DNA of 64,000 nucleotides from Nakamurella leprariae (GCF_016918035.1 NZ_JAERWK010000010.1:186001-250000); one strand, 5' to 3'. Counted from the stretch's first letter, positions 26,629-36,880 are shown. The notes: generated by a model from the letters alone, not told the origin. Numbers and translations: made by a program.

Positions 26629-27768
26629 ATGAGCGAGCGCAGCACGACCGACACCGACCTTGATCCGAACGCCGACCCCGCCCCCGCTCCGGCGGACGGC
26701 CGGTCGGTCCTGGCACTCCCGGCCGATCACCCGTTGCGGGACGGACGGACGTCGGGCAGCCCGCTGGTGGCCGCCTTCACCGGTGGCGCCCCGACCCGCC
26801 GCCCGGTGTGGTTCATGCGGCAGGCCGGGCGGTCGCTGCCGGAGTACCGGGCCGCCCGCGCCGGCGTGGGCATGCTGGAGTCCTGTCTGCGGCCGGAGCT
26901 CGCCGCGGAGATCACCCTGCAGCCGGTGCGCCGGCACGACGTGGACGCCGCCGTGCTGTTCAGCGACATCGTGGTGCCGCTGAAGCTGGCCGGGGTCGAC
27001 GTCGACATCGTCGCCGGGGTCGGCCCGGTCATGGGGAGCCCGGTGCGCACCGCTGCCGACGTGGCGGCGCTGCCCGAACTGGACCCGGCCGCGCTGGCCC
27101 CCGTCGCCGCGGCGGCCGCCCTCACGGTGGCCGAACTGGGCGGCGTGCCGCTGGTCGGGTTCGCCGGGGCACCGTTCACCCTGGCCTCCTACCTGGTCGA
27201 AGGGGGCCCCAGCCGGGAGCACCTGCACACCCGGGCGCTCATGCACGCCGACCCGGACACCTGGCACCGGCTCGCCGCCTGGACCGCGCAGGTCACGGGG
27301 GCGTTCCTGCAGGCCCAGGTGCAGGCCGGCGCGTCCGCCGTCCAGCTGTTCGACTCCTGGGCGGGCGCGTTGTCCCTGCCCGACTACGAGCGCTTCGTGC
27401 GACCCCACTCCGCCGCGGTGCTGGCCGCGATCGGCCGAACCGGCGTGCCGCGCGTGCACTTCGGGGTGAACACCGGCGAACTGCTGGTGGCCATGCGGGA
27501 CGCCGGCGCCGACGTCATCGGCGTCGACCACCGGGTGCCGCTCGACGTGGCCAGCGCCCGCCTCGGCCACCGGACGCCGGTGCAGGGCAACATCGATCCG
27601 GCCCTGCTGTTCGCGGGCGACACCGCGCTGCACGAGCACACCCGGGACGTGCTGCGGCGCGGGCGCTCGGCGCCGGGTCACGTGGTCAACCTCGGGCACG
27701 GCGTGCCGCCGGAGACCGATCCCGAGGTGCTGACCCGGCTGGTCGCCTTCGTGCACGACCAGCCGTGA
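26629..27768 (+). CDS. hemE: Uroporphyrinogen decarboxylase HemE
   Basis: HemE removes four carboxyls from uroporphyrinogen III to give coproporphyrinogen III. The product has 379 residues, with a ~30-residue acidic lead. Hallmarks are [19 protein letters not shown] (substrate-binding Arg), [43 protein letters not shown] and [11 protein letters not shown]. The ATG at 26629 gives the lead [12 protein letters not shown]; no ribosome site is obvious. It is the first gene of the heme operon and its stop overlaps the hemY start as GTGA. The 262-bp divergent region with hemA should carry the regulatory signals for both arms of the pathway. Confidence 0.95.
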   Translation: MSERSTTDTDLDPNADPAPAPADGRSVLALPADHPLRDGRTSGSPLVAAFTGGAPTRRPVWFMRQAGRSLPEYRAARAGVGMLESCLRPELAAEITLQPVRRHDVDAAVLFSDIVVPLKLAGVDVDIVAGVGPVMGSPVRTAADVAALPELDPAALAPVAAAAALTVAELGGVPLVGFAGAPFTLASYLVEGGPSREHLHTRALMHADPDTWHRLAAWTAQVTGAFLQAQVQAGASAVQLFDSWAGALSLPDYERFVRPHSAAVLAAIGRTGVPRVHFGVNTGELLVAMRDAGADVIGVDHRVPLDVASARLGHRTPVQGNIDPALLFAGDTALHEHTRDVLRRGRSAPGHVVNLGHGVPPETDPEVLTRLVAFVHDQP

Positions 27769-29243
27769 CCGACCCGACCGCCGCGCCTCGCCCCGTCGAC
27801 GTGCCCGTGGACGTGCCCGTGGCCGTGGACGTGGCCGTGGTCGGCGGCGGCATCTCCGGGTTGCTGAGCGGTTGGGACCTGGCCCGGGCCGGCTTGCGCG
27901 TGGTGGTGCTGGAACGCTCCGATCACCCGGGCGGCGCGGTGTCCTCCCACGTGCTGGCCGGCCTGACCCTGGACGCCGGGGCCGACTCGTTCGCCACCGC
28001 CCGACCGGCGGTCCGCGAGCTGATCGACGAGCTCGGCATGGGCGACCGGGTCGTCTCCCCCGATCCGCGGGGCGCGTGGGTGCAGCACACCGCCGGCCCG
28101 GCCCCGCTGCCCCGGGCCGGACTGCTCGGCATCCCCGGCCGGCCGTGGGCGGCCGACGTCCGCCGCGCGGTCGGCTGGGTCGGGGCCGCACGGGCGACGC
28201 TGGACCGGGTGCTGCCGGCGTCGGTCGGCACGTCCGACCACACCCCGACGGTGGGTTCGCTGGTCCGGGCCCGGATGGGTCGCCGGGTGCTGGACCGCCT
28301 GGTCGGTCCGGTGGCCGGGGGCGTCTACGCCGCGGACCCGGACGTGCTCGAGGTCCGCACCGTCGCGCCGACCCTGCTCGAGCAGGTTCGGTCGACGGGC
28401 TCGCTGGCCGCGGCCGTCCGCGAGGTCCGCGGCGTCCGACCCGGTGCGGTCAAGGCCGGCTCGGCGGCCGACGGCCTGACCGGCGGGATGCACACCCTGG
28501 CCACCGGCCTGGCCGCGGCGGCCGGTGCGGCCGGGGTCGAGATCCGCTGCGATGTCGACGTGCTCGGCCTGACACCGTCCGATGCCGGCGGGTGGCGGGT
28601 GCGCCTGCAGCCCGGCGGGACGCTGGACGTGCGGGCGGTGGTGCTGGCCGCGCCGGGTCCGGTGACCGCCGGCCTGGTGCAGGCGCTCGCCACCGACGGA
28701 GCCCTGCCGCGGGAGGCCGTCGACGCGGTCCGCACACCGAGCAGCGAGGTGCTGCTCGCCTCGCTCGTCATCCGTTCCGCGGCGCTGGACGGCGCGCCGC
28801 GCGGCACCGGCGTGCTGGTCGCCGAGGGGGTCCGCACCGTGCGGGCCAAGGCGCTGACCCACGCGACGGCCAAGTGGCGGTGGCTGGCCGAGGCGGCCGG
28901 CCCGGGTCGGCACGTGCTGCGCCTGTCCTACGGCCGCACCGCCGACGGTTCGGACCTCCCGGACGAGGCCGATCTGCCGGAGATCGCCCGCCGCGACGCC
29001 GAGGTGCTGCTCGGCGTCCCGTTGCCGGCCGCGGACGTCGAGGCGACGGACGTGATCCGATGGACCTCGGCGCTGCCCACTCCCGTCCCCGGGCACCGGG
29101 CGGCCGTCGCCGCCCTGCGGGAACGGCTCGCCGACCGGGACGTGGCCGTGGTGGGCGCCTTCGCCGGTGGGACCGGGCTGGCCGCCGTGGTGGCCGACAC
29201 CCGCACCGCGGCCGCCGCGCTGGCCGTCCGCCTGCAGCCCTGA
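27765..29243 (+). CDS. hemY: Coproporphyrinogen III oxidase HemY/CgoX (protoporphyrinogen oxidase family)
   Basis: An FAD enzyme of 492 residues that oxidises coproporphyrinogen III to coproporphyrin III with oxygen in the coproporphyrin-dependent route. The FAD-binding Rossmann motif [19 protein letters not shown] lies near residue 26, followed by LERSDHPGG. Further blocks are [30 protein letters not shown], a substrate-domain [10 protein letters not shown], and a C-terminal FAD block [18 protein letters not shown] repeated [10 protein letters not shown] stretch near the N-terminus is odd and suggests a small expansion. The GTG overlaps hemE by 4 bp. The function is assigned as CgoX because ChdC and an actinobacterial ferrochelatase follow. 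Confidence 0.92.
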   Translation: MTDPTAAPRPVDVPVDVPVAVDVAVVGGGISGLLSGWDLARAGLRVVVLERSDHPGGAVSSHVLAGLTLDAGADSFATARPAVRELIDELGMGDRVVSPDPRGAWVQHTAGPAPLPRAGLLGIPGRPWAADVRRAVGWVGAARATLDRVLPASVGTSDHTPTVGSLVRARMGRRVLDRLVGPVAGGVYAADPDVLEVRTVAPTLLEQVRSTGSLAAAVREVRGVRPGAVKAGSAADGLTGGMHTLATGLAAAAGAAGVEIRCDVDVLGLTPSDAGGWRVRLQPGGTLDVRAVVLAAPGPVTAGLVQALATDGALPREAVDAVRTPSSEVLLASLVIRSAALDGAPRGTGVLVAEGVRTVRAKALTHATAKWRWLAEAAGPGRHVLRLSYGRTADGSDLPDEADLPEIARRDAEVLLGVPLPAADVEATDVIRWTSALPTPVPGHRAAVAALRERLADRDVAVVGAFAGGTGLAAVVADTRTAAAALAVRLQP

Positions 29244-29453
29244 CGCACGTCCGCCGACACGGGCGGTGACCGCAGGGCTCGATCAGGAGCACCCACGTGG
29301 CGCGCGGCACACCCATCGGACACACCTCGGTGGCCCGGACTGTCGAGCGGGAGAGACACAATGGAGACCGGGGTCCACCACCCCGGACGCTCCGGGGCGC
29401 GCGCGGCCGCCCCGGACGAGCTTCCGTGGCCGCGCGACGAGAGGACCTCGGCG

Positions 29454-30215
29454 ATGAGCTCGGCGACCGGCACCCCTGACCAGGCTCCCAACGGCGACGC
29501 CGCGGGCCACACCTACGGCGCCGCCGCGTCCGGCCCGAGCGCCGAGGAGATCAACGCGGGCATCCGGTACACCGGGTTCGCCGTGTACGCCCGGGCCACC
29601 GAGCTGGACGCCCCGGCCGACAAGGCGACCGCCGAACTGGCCGAGCTCACCGCGCAGCTGGCCGAGCAGGACGTCGTCGTGCGCGGGTACTACGACGTCT
29701 CGGCCCTGCGCGCCGACAGCGACGTGATGATCTGGTGGCACGGCCCGACCGCCGAGTCCCTGCAGATGGCCGGCCGGGGGTTCCGCCGGACCGCGGTGGG
29801 TCGCACGCTGCGGCCGTTCTGGTCGGCCTTCGGCCTGCACCGCCCGGCGGAGTTCAACCGCGGGCACGTGCCCGCCTTCCTGGCCGGGCTGGAGGCCCGG
29901 CAGTGGGCCACCGTCTACCCGTTCGTCCGGTCGTACGAGTGGTACCTGCTGCCCGACGAGGAGCGGCGCCAGATGCTCGCCGAGCATGGCCGGATGGGCC
30001 GCGAGTACCCGCAGGTGCTGGGCAACACCGTCGCGGCGTTCGCGCTGGGCGACTACGAGTGGCTGCTGGCCCTGGAGTCCGACGAGCTGCACGACACCGT
30101 GGACCTGATGCGGCACCTGCGGGCCTCCGGCGCGCGCCGCCACGTCCGCGAAGAGGTCCCGTTCTTCTCCGGTCGGCGGATCGACGAGGCAGGCGTGGTC
30201 GAGGTCGTGCAGTGA
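29454..30215 (+). CDS. chdC: Coproheme decarboxylase ChdC (HemQ)
   Basis: ChdC converts coproheme to heme b using hydrogen peroxide, the last step of the Gram-positive route. The product has 253 residues of the chlorite-dismutase fold. Key blocks: IRYTGFAVYAR, VVVRGYYDVSALRADSDVMIWWHGP, FNRGHVPAFLAG, FVRSYEWYLLPDEERRQMLAEHGRMGREY (with the likely proximal His region) and NTVAAFALGDYEWLLALESD. The ATG at 29454 is chosen for AGAGGA eight bases upstream; an in-frame ATG at 29361 also has GGGAGAG before it and would add 31 non-conserved residues. It follows a 210-bp gap after hemY, so it may have its own promoter, and overlaps the ferrochelatase gene by GTGA. Confidence 0.94.
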   Translation: MSSATGTPDQAPNGDAAGHTYGAAASGPSAEEINAGIRYTGFAVYARATELDAPADKATAELAELTAQLAEQDVVVRGYYDVSALRADSDVMIWWHGPTAESLQMAGRGFRRTAVGRTLRPFWSAFGLHRPAEFNRGHVPAFLAGLEARQWATVYPFVRSYEWYLLPDEERRQMLAEHGRMGREYPQVLGNTVAAFALGDYEWLLALESDELHDTVDLMRHLRASGARRHVREEVPFFSGRRIDEAGVVEVVQ

Positions 30216-31474
30216 CGTCCGGGCAGGCCGCCGCGGCGGCGACCGACACGGCCGGCGATGGTCACCGGCCCGTCGACCTCGGGTACGACGCCGTGCTGCT
30301 GGCCGGGTTCGGCGGTCCGGAGGGCCCCGACGACGTGATGCCGTTCCTGCGCAACGTCACTCGCGGGCGGGGCATCCCGGACGAGCGCCTGGTCGAGGTC
30401 TCGCACCACTACCGGGCCCTCGGTGGCGTCTCCCCGATCAACGAGCAGAACCGCCGGCTGCGCCGTGCCCTCGAGCAGGAACTGCAGCGGCGCGGCGTCG
30501 AGCTGCCGGTGCTCTGGGGCAACCGCAACTGGGCGCCGTACCTGCCGGACGTGCTCACCGACGCGGCAGCCGCCGGTCACCGGCGGCTGCTCGGACTGGC
30601 CACGTCGGCGTACTCCAGCTACTCGTCCTGCCGGCAGTACCGCGAGGACTTCGGGATGGCGCTGGCCAGCACCGGTCTCGTCGGCCGGGTCGGCATCGAC
30701 AAGATCCGGCCGTACTACGACCAGCCGGGGTTCCTGGCCCCGTTCGTCGACGGCACCGCAGCCGCGCTGCGGGACGCGCTGAGCGAGGGCCTGACCCCCG
30801 CGGACGTCGAGATCGTCTTCACCACCCACTCCATCCCGGACGCGATGGCCGACGTCTCGGGTTCGGCCACCCTGGGCGACCACCGACCCGGCGGCGCCTA
30901 CGTGACGCAGCATCTGGCCGCGGCCGAGTCCGTCATCGGTCAGGTCACCGCCGAGCTGGCCGATCTCGGTGGCACCTCGCTGTCCTGGCAGCTGGCCTAC
31001 CAGTCGCGGTCCGGGCCGCCGAGCCAGCCGTGGCTCGAGCCGGACATCAACGACGTCCTGACCAGCGTGCACGGCGCCGGGCGGCGCGGGGTCGTGGTCG
31101 TCCCGATCGGCTTCGTCTCCGACCACGTCGAGGTCGTGTGGGACCTGGACCACGAGGCGGCCGAGACGGCCGAGGAGCTCGGGTTGTTCTTCCGCCGGGT
31201 GACCACCCCGGGCACCGATCCCCGGTTCCTGGCTGCGCTCGCCGACCTGGTCCAGGAGCGGCTGACCGGAGACCCGCAGCCGGCCGGGGTCCGGTCCACC
31301 GGGCTGCCGCTGCCCGCCCGTCCCGACTTCTGCGCCCCGGAGTGCTGTGTCAACCTGCGCGCGGTGAGACCGACGACCGCCGCGGTGGACTCGGCCGCGG
31401 ACTGGCCCCGGACCGAGTTCCCCGGCTGCGACGTCGATCCCGCGCGGCTGGCCGCCTCCGGGATCGGAACGTGA
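30212..31474 (+). CDS. cpfC: Coproporphyrin ferrochelatase CpfC (HemH), [2Fe-2S] type
   Basis: It inserts Fe(II) into coproporphyrin III. The product has 420 residues. Blocks: AVLLAGFGGPEGPDDVMPFL, VSHHYRALGGVSPIN, WGNRNWAPYLPD, TSAYSSYSSCRQYRED, VFTTHSIPDAM with the active-site His, and YQSRSGPPSQPWLEPD. The C-terminal motif FCAPECCVNLRAV together with the Cys of SYSSC matches the four-Cys [2Fe-2S] set of actinobacterial ferrochelatases such as that of M. tuberculosis. A C-terminal extension of about 40 residues follows the cluster motif. GTG start overlaps chdC; its own stop overlaps hemC as GTGA. Confidence 0.95.
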   Translation: MTSGQAAAAATDTAGDGHRPVDLGYDAVLLAGFGGPEGPDDVMPFLRNVTRGRGIPDERLVEVSHHYRALGGVSPINEQNRRLRRALEQELQRRGVELPVLWGNRNWAPYLPDVLTDAAAAGHRRLLGLATSAYSSYSSCRQYREDFGMALASTGLVGRVGIDKIRPYYDQPGFLAPFVDGTAAALRDALSEGLTPADVEIVFTTHSIPDAMADVSGSATLGDHRPGGAYVTQHLAAAESVIGQVTAELADLGGTSLSWQLAYQSRSGPPSQPWLEPDINDVLTSVHGAGRRGVVVVPIGFVSDHVEVVWDLDHEAAETAEELGLFFRRVTTPGTDPRFLAALADLVQERLTGDPQPAGVRSTGLPLPARPDFCAPECCVNLRAVRPTTAAVDSAADWPRTEFPGCDVDPARLAASGIGT

Positions 31475-32469
31475 CCGTGTCCCAGGCTCCCGACGCCGGG
31501 GGGCCACTGCTGGTCGGCACCCGCGGGAGTGCCCTGGCGCTGGCCCAGTCCGGCCAGGTGGCGGCCGCGCTGGCCGCCACCGCCGGGCGCGGCCACGAGC
31601 TGGTGCGGATCCGCACCGAGGGTGACGTCAACCTGGGTCCGCTGGCCAGCATCGGCGGCACCGGGGTGTTCGTCACCGCGGTCCGCGACGCGCTGGCCGC
31701 CGGGTCGGTGGACGTGGTGGTGCACTCGCTCAAGGATCTGCCCACCGCACCGGCCCCCGGACTCACGCTGGGAGCGGTCCCGACCCGGGAGGACCCACGC
31801 GACGCGGTGTGCGCGCGCAACGGCTGGACCCTGGCCACCCTGCCGCGCGGCGCCTCGGTCGGCACCGGGTCGCCACGGCGGGCCGCCCAGCTGCTGCGGC
31901 ACCGTCCCGACCTGCAGATCCACGCCATCCGGGGCAACGTCGACACCCGGCTCGGCCACGTCGGCGACGGTCGACTGGACGCGGTGGTGCTGGCCGCCGC
32001 CGGTCTGGCCCGGCTGGGGCGGTCCGCCGCGGTCACCGACCTGCTCGACCCGGAGGTCATGCTGCCGGCCCCGGCCCAGGGCGCGCTGGCCGTCGAGGCC
32101 CGCACCGACGCGGTGACGGGTGGGTCGCCCTCCTGGTACGCCACGGCACTGGCCACGGTCGACTGCGGGGACACGCGCGCCGCCGCGGTCGCCGAACGCT
32201 CCCTGCTGGCCGCGCTGGAGGCGGGCTGCACCGCACCGGTCGGTGCGTACGCGACGGTCCAGCCGGCGCCCGGATCGGACACGCCGGAGCTGGTGCTCAC
32301 CGGGACGGCCATCGCGCTCGACGGCAGCCGCGAGTTCCGCGGCACCGTTCGCGGTCCGATGGACCGGGCGGCCGCCCTCGGCCGGGACCTGGCCGCCCGA
32401 CTGCTCGACGACGGCGCCGCGGTGGTGCTGGCTCCCCCTCCGGACTCGGGTCCGGCGGGCCGGCCGTGA
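31471..32469 (+). CDS. hemC: Porphobilinogen deaminase HemC
   Basis: HemC polymerises four porphobilinogens to hydroxymethylbilane. The product has 332 residues. N-terminal [22 protein letters not shown], then [35 protein letters not shown] and [10 protein letters not shown] form the catalytic core; the dipyrromethane cofactor Cys lies in [13 protein letters not shown]. The GTG start overlaps cpfC and the stop overlaps the hemD frame (GTGA), so the chain chdC-cpfC-hemC-hemD is tightly coupled. In many actinobacteria hemC follows hemA directly; here hemA is separated and on the opposite strand. Confidence 0.96.
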   Translation: MTVSQAPDAGGPLLVGTRGSALALAQSGQVAAALAATAGRGHELVRIRTEGDVNLGPLASIGGTGVFVTAVRDALAAGSVDVVVHSLKDLPTAPAPGLTLGAVPTREDPRDAVCARNGWTLATLPRGASVGTGSPRRAAQLLRHRPDLQIHAIRGNVDTRLGHVGDGRLDAVVLAAAGLARLGRSAAVTDLLDPEVMLPAPAQGALAVEARTDAVTGGSPSWYATALATVDCGDTRAAAVAERSLLAALEAGCTAPVGAYATVQPAPGSDTPELVLTGTAIALDGSREFRGTVRGPMDRAAALGRDLAARLLDDGAAVVLAPPPDSGPAGRP

Positions 32470-34406
32470 CCGACCCGGCCGGCCGCGGCCGGTCGGGTCC
32501 CGGCCGGCCGCTCGCCGGGTGGCGGGTGCTGGTCACCCGACCGGCCGACCGGGCCACCGGCCTGGTCGCCCTGCTCGAGGCGGCCGGCGCCACCACCGAG
32601 GTCGTCCCGTTGATCGGGATCGAGCCGCCCGACGACCCGGCCCCGCTGGACCGGGCCGCCGCGCAGGTGCAGGCCGGCCGGTTCGACTGGATCGGTCTCA
32701 CCTCGGTGCACGCCGTCGCCGCCCTGGTCGCGGCGCTGGACCGGGCCGGCGGCCGAACGGTGCCGGCCACCCGGATCGCGGTGGTCGGCGCCGGCACGGC
32801 CGCCGCCGCCCGGGCCGCGGGACTCCGCGTCGACGTGATGCCCGACCGCGGCGGGTCGGCGGCCGAACTGGCCGCCTGCTGGCCGGCCGAGCCGGGTCGG
32901 ACCGTGCTGCTGCCGCGCTCCGACCAGGCCGCGCCGACCCTCCCGGATGCGTTGCGCAGCAAGGGGTTCATCGTGACCGAGGTGCTCGCCTACCGGACCG
33001 TCGGCCGACCGGTCCCACCGAGGACGGTCCGCGCCCTGCGGACCGGGCGGGTCGGGGCGGTGCTGCTGGCGTCACCCAGCGCGGCCCAGGCGCTGGCCGC
33101 TGCGGTGGTCCCGGGCGGCGGGGCCGACGAGCTGGTCGTCGGGACGATCGGCAGCCCCACCCGGGCCGCTGCCGAGGCCGCCGGCCTGACCGTCACCTTC
33201 ACCGCCGCTGCACCGTCCGACGCGGCACTGGTGGCTGGGCTGTGCGCGGCCGTCCGGGACCTGGCCCCCCGACCGGTGCGAGGGTCCTCGGTCGCGGGGA
33301 CCACACTGGAGCCCGCGGCCCGCCGCCGCCCACCGGCCCTGGACCAGGACAGCGCCGGTCCGCCCGTGATCCACCCGACCGCACGGACGCGTCAGGAAGC
33401 CGAACCCATGCCCTATCCCACCGAACGCCCCCGCCGACTCCGCCGCACCCCGGCCATCCGCCGGCTGGTCGCCGAGACCCGACTGCACCCGCGCGATCTG
33501 GTCCTGCCGATGTTCGTGAAGGAGTCGCTCACCGAGCCGGTGCCGCTGCAGTCGATGCCGGGCGTCCTGCAGCACACCCGCGAGTCCCTCCGGCGGGCCG
33601 CGGTCGAGGCCGTGGAGGCCGGCATCGGCGGGCTCATGCTCTTCGGCATCCCCACGCACCGGGACGCGGTGGGCAGCGCGGCCACCGATCCGGACGGCAT
33701 CCTCAACGTGGCCATGGCCGACCTGCGCGCCGAGGTGGGCGCCGAGACCGTGCTCATGGCCGACCTGTGCCTGGACGAGTTCACCGACCACGGGCACTGC
33801 GGCGTGCTCACCGCCTCGGGTGCCGTGGACAACGACGCCACCCTGGTCCGCTACCAGGACATGGGTCTGGCGCTCAGCGCAGCCGGGGCTGACCTGGTGG
33901 GCACCTCCGGGATGATGGACGGCCAGGTGGCCGCGGTGCGCTCCGCGCTGGACGGGGCCGGTGCGCTCGACACCGGCATCTTCGCCTACGGGGCCAAGTA
34001 CGCCTCGGCGTTCTACGGCCCGTTCCGCGAGGCGGTCGACTCGGCCCTGCAGGGCGACCGCCGCACGTACCAGCAGCAGCCCGGCAACCGTCGCGAGGCG
34101 GCCCGCGAGGTGGCCCTGGACATCGCCGAGGGCGCCGACCTGATCATGGTCAAGCCGGCCATGAGCTACCTGGACGTGCTGGCGGACGTGGCCCGCGACC
34201 CGGCGGTGACCGTGCCGGTGGCGGCGTACCAGATCTCCGGCGAGTACGCGATGATCGAAGCGGCCGCCGCCAACGGCTGGATCGACCGGGACCGCGCCGT
34301 CATGGAGTCGCTGGTGTCGATCAAACGGGCCGGCGCGCAGATCGTGCTCACCTACTGGGCCGTCTCCGTGGCCCGGCGGCTGACCGCCGGGGAGGACCTG
34401 GGATGA
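32466..34406 (+). CDS. HemD-HemB in one reading frame: uroporphyrinogen-III synthase fused to porphobilinogen synthase
   Basis: One uninterrupted frame of 646 residues. The N-terminal part (about 16-265) is HemD-like: [70 protein letters not shown] and [13 protein letters not shown] Pro/Ala/Arg-rich linker (about 266-314) leads without a stop into full-length HemB (315-646). HemD cyclises hydroxymethylbilane with ring-D inversion, and HemB makes porphobilinogen two steps earlier. GTG overlaps hemC. An internal ATG at 33408 with AGGAAG eight bases upstream could also make separate HemB, so the locus might give a fusion, free HemB, or both. Loss of a hemD stop by sequencing error is the main alternative. 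Confidence 0.82.
   Translation: MTDPAGRGRSGPGRPLAGWRVLVTRPADRATGLVALLEAAGATTEVVPLIGIEPPDDPAPLDRAAAQVQAGRFDWIGLTSVHAVAALVAALDRAGGRTVPATRIAVVGAGTAAAARAAGLRVDVMPDRGGSAAELAACWPAEPGRTVLLPRSDQAAPTLPDALRSKGFIVTEVLAYRTVGRPVPPRTVRALRTGRVGAVLLASPSAAQALAAAVVPGGGADELVVGTIGSPTRAAAEAAGLTVTFTAAAPSDAALVAGLCAAVRDLAPRPVRGSSVAGTTLEPAARRRPPALDQDSAGPPVIHPTARTRQEAEPMPYPTERPRRLRRTPAIRRLVAETRLHPRDLVLPMFVKESLTEPVPLQSMPGVLQHTRESLRRAAVEAVEAGIGGLMLFGIPTHRDAVGSAATDPDGILNVAMADLRAEVGAETVLMADLCLDEFTDHGHCGVLTASGAVDNDATLVRYQDMGLALSAAGADLVGTSGMMDGQVAAVRSALDGAGALDTGIFAYGAKYASAFYGPFREAVDSALQGDRRTYQQQPGNRREAAREVALDIAEGADLIMVKPAMSYLDVLADVARDPAVTVPVAAYQISGEYAMIEAAAANGWIDRDRAVMESLVSIKRAGAQIVLTYWAVSVARRLTAGEDLG
33395..33410 (+). promoter_or_regulatory. 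Internal ribosome site and ATG for HemB
   Basis: AGGAAG followed by eight bases and ATG (33408-33410) lies in frame inside the HemD-HemB open frame, exactly where conserved HemB sequence starts. Its quality is better than that of several confirmed starts in this operon, so internal initiation is likely. Confidence 0.6.
33408..34406 (+). CDS. hemB: Porphobilinogen synthase HemB (internal start within the hemD frame)
   Basis: HemB condenses two 5-aminolevulinates to porphobilinogen. Read from the internal ATG it has 332 residues, the normal family length. Blocks: [42 protein letters not shown] (metal site with Cys, Asp, Cys, the variant I recall from Mycobacterium, not the three-Cys zinc site), [26 protein letters not shown] and [14 protein letters not shown], the last two holding the two catalytic lysines. 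Its stop overlaps hemL as ATGA. This entry describes the possible stand-alone product; the same codons are also the C-terminal half of the HemD-HemB frame. Confidence 0.75.
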   Translation: MPYPTERPRRLRRTPAIRRLVAETRLHPRDLVLPMFVKESLTEPVPLQSMPGVLQHTRESLRRAAVEAVEAGIGGLMLFGIPTHRDAVGSAATDPDGILNVAMADLRAEVGAETVLMADLCLDEFTDHGHCGVLTASGAVDNDATLVRYQDMGLALSAAGADLVGTSGMMDGQVAAVRSALDGAGALDTGIFAYGAKYASAFYGPFREAVDSALQGDRRTYQQQPGNRREAAREVALDIAEGADLIMVKPAMSYLDVLADVARDPAVTVPVAAYQISGEYAMIEAAAANGWIDRDRAVMESLVSIKRAGAQIVLTYWAVSVARRLTAGEDLG

Positions 34407-36070
34407 GCCCCGCCGACGAACCCACCACCGACAGGAGCCCCGAACTGGACGCCATGGGACCCGACTCGTCCACCGATCCGTCCGGGAGCGACACCGGGCT
34501 GGGCGATCTCGTGGACGATGCCACGGCGGGCGAGGACCTCGCCGCGGGCGCGGGCGACGTCCCGCCGCCCGCCGACGATCTGGCGGCCGGCGGCGACGAC
34601 CGGATCGAGCCCGTCGACGATCTCGCCGCCGGGGCCGATGCCGGTGCCGAGGACGCGGTGGACGACACCGACGCCCACGTGGCGCCGGCCTCCAGCGCTC
34701 CGGTGGAGGACACCCCACTCGACCCGCAGGACGTCCCGGAGGCGGCCGTCGCCGCCGAGATGGCCGACGCCCCGGCCAGTCAGGCGTTGTTCGACCGGGC
34801 GCTGGCCGTCATCCCGGGCGGGGTCAACTCGCCGGTGCGGGCGTTCCGCTCGGTGGGCGGCACGCCCCGGTTCATGGTCTCCGGCACCGGCCCGCGGATC
34901 ACCGATGCCGACGGCCGCGAGTACGTCGACCTGGTCGGCTCCTGGGGTCCGATGATCCTGGGCCACGCCCACCCGGACGTCCGGGCGGCCGTGGACACTG
35001 CCGTGTCCCGCGGACTCTCGTTCGGCACCCCGGGTGAGGGCGAGGTCGCGCTGGCCGAGGAGATCGTCCGCCGGGTCGACCCGGTGGAGCGGGTCCGGCT
35101 GGTGTCCTCCGGCACCGAGGCGACCATGTCGGCCATGCGACTGGCCCGCGGCTTCACCGGCCGGTCCAAGGTGGTCAAGTTCGCCGGCTGCTACCACGGC
35201 CACGTCGACGCGCTGCTGGCCTCGGCCGGATCGGGCATCGCCACCTTCGCGCTGCCCGACTCGGCCGGCGTCACCGCGGCCACCACCGCGGAGGTGATCG
35301 TGCTGCCCTACAACGATCTCGACGCGGTGCGTGCGGCGTTCGCCGCCCACCCGGGCGAGATCGCCGCGGTCATCACCGAGGCCGCCGCGGCCAACATGGG
35401 CGTGGTGCCGCCGCTGCCCGGCTTCAACGCCGGCCTGGCCGAGATCACCCACGCCGACGGCGCGCTGCTCATCACCGACGAGGTGATGACCGGGTTCCGG
35501 GCGAGCCGGGCGGGCATGTGGGGACTGGACGGCGCGCAGGAAGGCTGGCGTCCCGACCTGATGACATTCGGCAAGGTGATCGGCGGCGGACTGCCCGTGG
35601 GGGCGTTCGGCGGCCGGGCCGACATCATGGCCCACCTGGCTCCCGAGGGGCCCGTCTACCAGGCCGGCACGCTGTCCGGGAACCCGATCGCCACCGCAGC
35701 CGGCCTGGCCACGCTGCGCGGCTGCACCGACGAGATCTACGCCCACCTGGACGCCACGGCCCGCACGGTGGGCGAGCTGGTCGCCGCGGCCCTCACCCAG
35801 GCCGGAGTGCCGAACCGGTTGCAGCGGGCCGGGACCCTGTTCTCGGTGTTCTTCACCGACGCGGCGGTCACCGACTACGACCTGGCCCGCACCCAGTCCA
35901 CCGCAGCCTTCGCCGCGTTCTTCCACAGCATGCTGCGGGACGGGGTGTACCTACCGCCGTCCGCGTTCGAGGCCTGGTTCGTCTCGGCCGCGCACGACGA
36001 CGCCGCGCTGGAGCGGATCGAGGCTGCGCTGCCGGCCGCCGCCCGGGCCGCCGCGGCGGTCCTGGGCTGA
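34403..36070 (+). CDS. hemL: Glutamate-1-semialdehyde 2,1-aminomutase HemL with long acidic N-terminal extension
   Basis: HemL moves the amino group of glutamate-1-semialdehyde to form 5-aminolevulinate; PLP-dependent class III aminotransferase fold. The product has 555 residues, about 120 more than usual. The extension is Asp/Ala/Pro-rich with repeated DDLAAG and is probably disordered. Family sequence starts at [21 protein letters not shown] (about 126), followed by [50 protein letters not shown] and [16 protein letters not shown] with the PLP lysine. The ATG overlaps the hemB stop as ATGA, supporting the long form; an ATG at 34760 would give the usual size but has no ribosome site. Confidence 0.93.
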   Translation: MSPADEPTTDRSPELDAMGPDSSTDPSGSDTGLGDLVDDATAGEDLAAGAGDVPPPADDLAAGGDDRIEPVDDLAAGADAGAEDAVDDTDAHVAPASSAPVEDTPLDPQDVPEAAVAAEMADAPASQALFDRALAVIPGGVNSPVRAFRSVGGTPRFMVSGTGPRITDADGREYVDLVGSWGPMILGHAHPDVRAAVDTAVSRGLSFGTPGEGEVALAEEIVRRVDPVERVRLVSSGTEATMSAMRLARGFTGRSKVVKFAGCYHGHVDALLASAGSGIATFALPDSAGVTAATTAEVIVLPYNDLDAVRAAFAAHPGEIAAVITEAAAANMGVVPPLPGFNAGLAEITHADGALLITDEVMTGFRASRAGMWGLDGAQEGWRPDLMTFGKVIGGGLPVGAFGGRADIMAHLAPEGPVYQAGTLSGNPIATAAGLATLRGCTDEIYAHLDATARTVGELVAAALTQAGVPNRLQRAGTLFSVFFTDAAVTDYDLARTQSTAAFAAFFHSMLRDGVYLPPSAFEAWFVSAAHDDAALERIEAALPAAARAAAAVLG

Positions 36071-36204
36071 GTCACCGCCGGAGCTCGGACGGGTCGGTCC
36101 CGGGTCGACCTCCGGCCGGGCGCCGGTCCCGGCCGTCAGGTGACCGGCCGGTGACCGCCAGATGACCGCCGGGACGGCCGCACCGGCCGCCAGGTGGCGA
36201 GCCG

Positions 36205-36210
36205 TAATGT
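36205..36210 (+). promoter_or_regulatory. Probable -10 for a leaderless nitroreductase transcript
   Basis: TAATGT ends seven bases before the ATG at 36218, the same geometry as at hemA. No ribosome site is present. The -35 is not recognisable. Confidence 0.4.
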
Positions 36211-36217
36211 CCCGTCG

Positions 36218-36880
36218 ATGGGAACTCCCTTCGACGAGGCAGCCGGTGCTCCCTTCGACCTGGCCGTCACCGACCGTCTCCTGTCCACCACCCGAGCGGT
36301 GCGCAAGCGCCTCGATCTGGATCGTCCCGTCGAGGAGTCGGTGATCCTGGAGTGCCTGCAGTTGGCCACCCAGGCGCCGACGGCCAGCAACAACCAGGGC
36401 TGGCGCTTCGTGGTGGTGCTGGATCCCGAGCAGCGCAAGGCACTCTCGGCGATCTTCCGCAAGGGTGGCGCCTTCTACAAGGAGATGCCGCAGCCGGACG
36501 ACCCGCAGGACCGTCGGGTCCGCGCGTCGGCCGAGTACCTCATCGACATCATCGACCAGGTGCCCGCCCTGGTCATCCCCTGTCACGAGGGCCGGCCCAC
36601 CGACGCCAAGTCGGCGGCCATCTACTACGCCTCGATCCACCCGGCGATCTGGAGCTTCCAGCTGGCCCTGCGCTCCCGCGGTCTGGGCTCGGCCTGGACC
36701 ACCTTCACGCTCGCGCTGGAGGAGGAGGTCGGTGAGCTGCTCGGCATCCCGAACACGGTGACCCAGGCGGCGCTGCTGCCGGTGGCGTACACGGTCGGGA
36801 CCGACTTCAAGCCGGCCAAGCGGCGGGACGTCCGGGAGATCACCTTCATCGACCACTGGGGCGCCACCCCGACCGACTGA
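36218..36880 (+). CDS. Nitroreductase family FMN oxidoreductase
   Basis: A 220-residue cytoplasmic flavoenzyme. The family start block LLSTTRAVRKRLDLDRPVEESVILECLQLATQAPTASNNQGWRFVVV contains the FMN-binding Arg and the ASNNQ stretch; SIHPAIWSFQLALRSRGLGSAWTTF and LGIPNTVTQAALLPVAY form the C-terminal half. Such enzymes reduce nitro groups, quinones or enones with NAD(P)H, and the substrate cannot be inferred. The ATG at 36218 follows a -10-like TAATGT; an in-frame GTG at 36194 would add eight residues. It lies after the heme operon on the same strand but about 150 bp away, so it is probably separate. Confidence 0.85.
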   Translation: MGTPFDEAAGAPFDLAVTDRLLSTTRAVRKRLDLDRPVEESVILECLQLATQAPTASNNQGWRFVVVLDPEQRKALSAIFRKGGAFYKEMPQPDDPQDRRVRASAEYLIDIIDQVPALVIPCHEGRPTDAKSAAIYYASIHPAIWSFQLALRSRGLGSAWTTFTLALEEEVGELLGIPNTVTQAALLPVAYTVGTDFKPAKRRDVREITFIDHWGATPTD

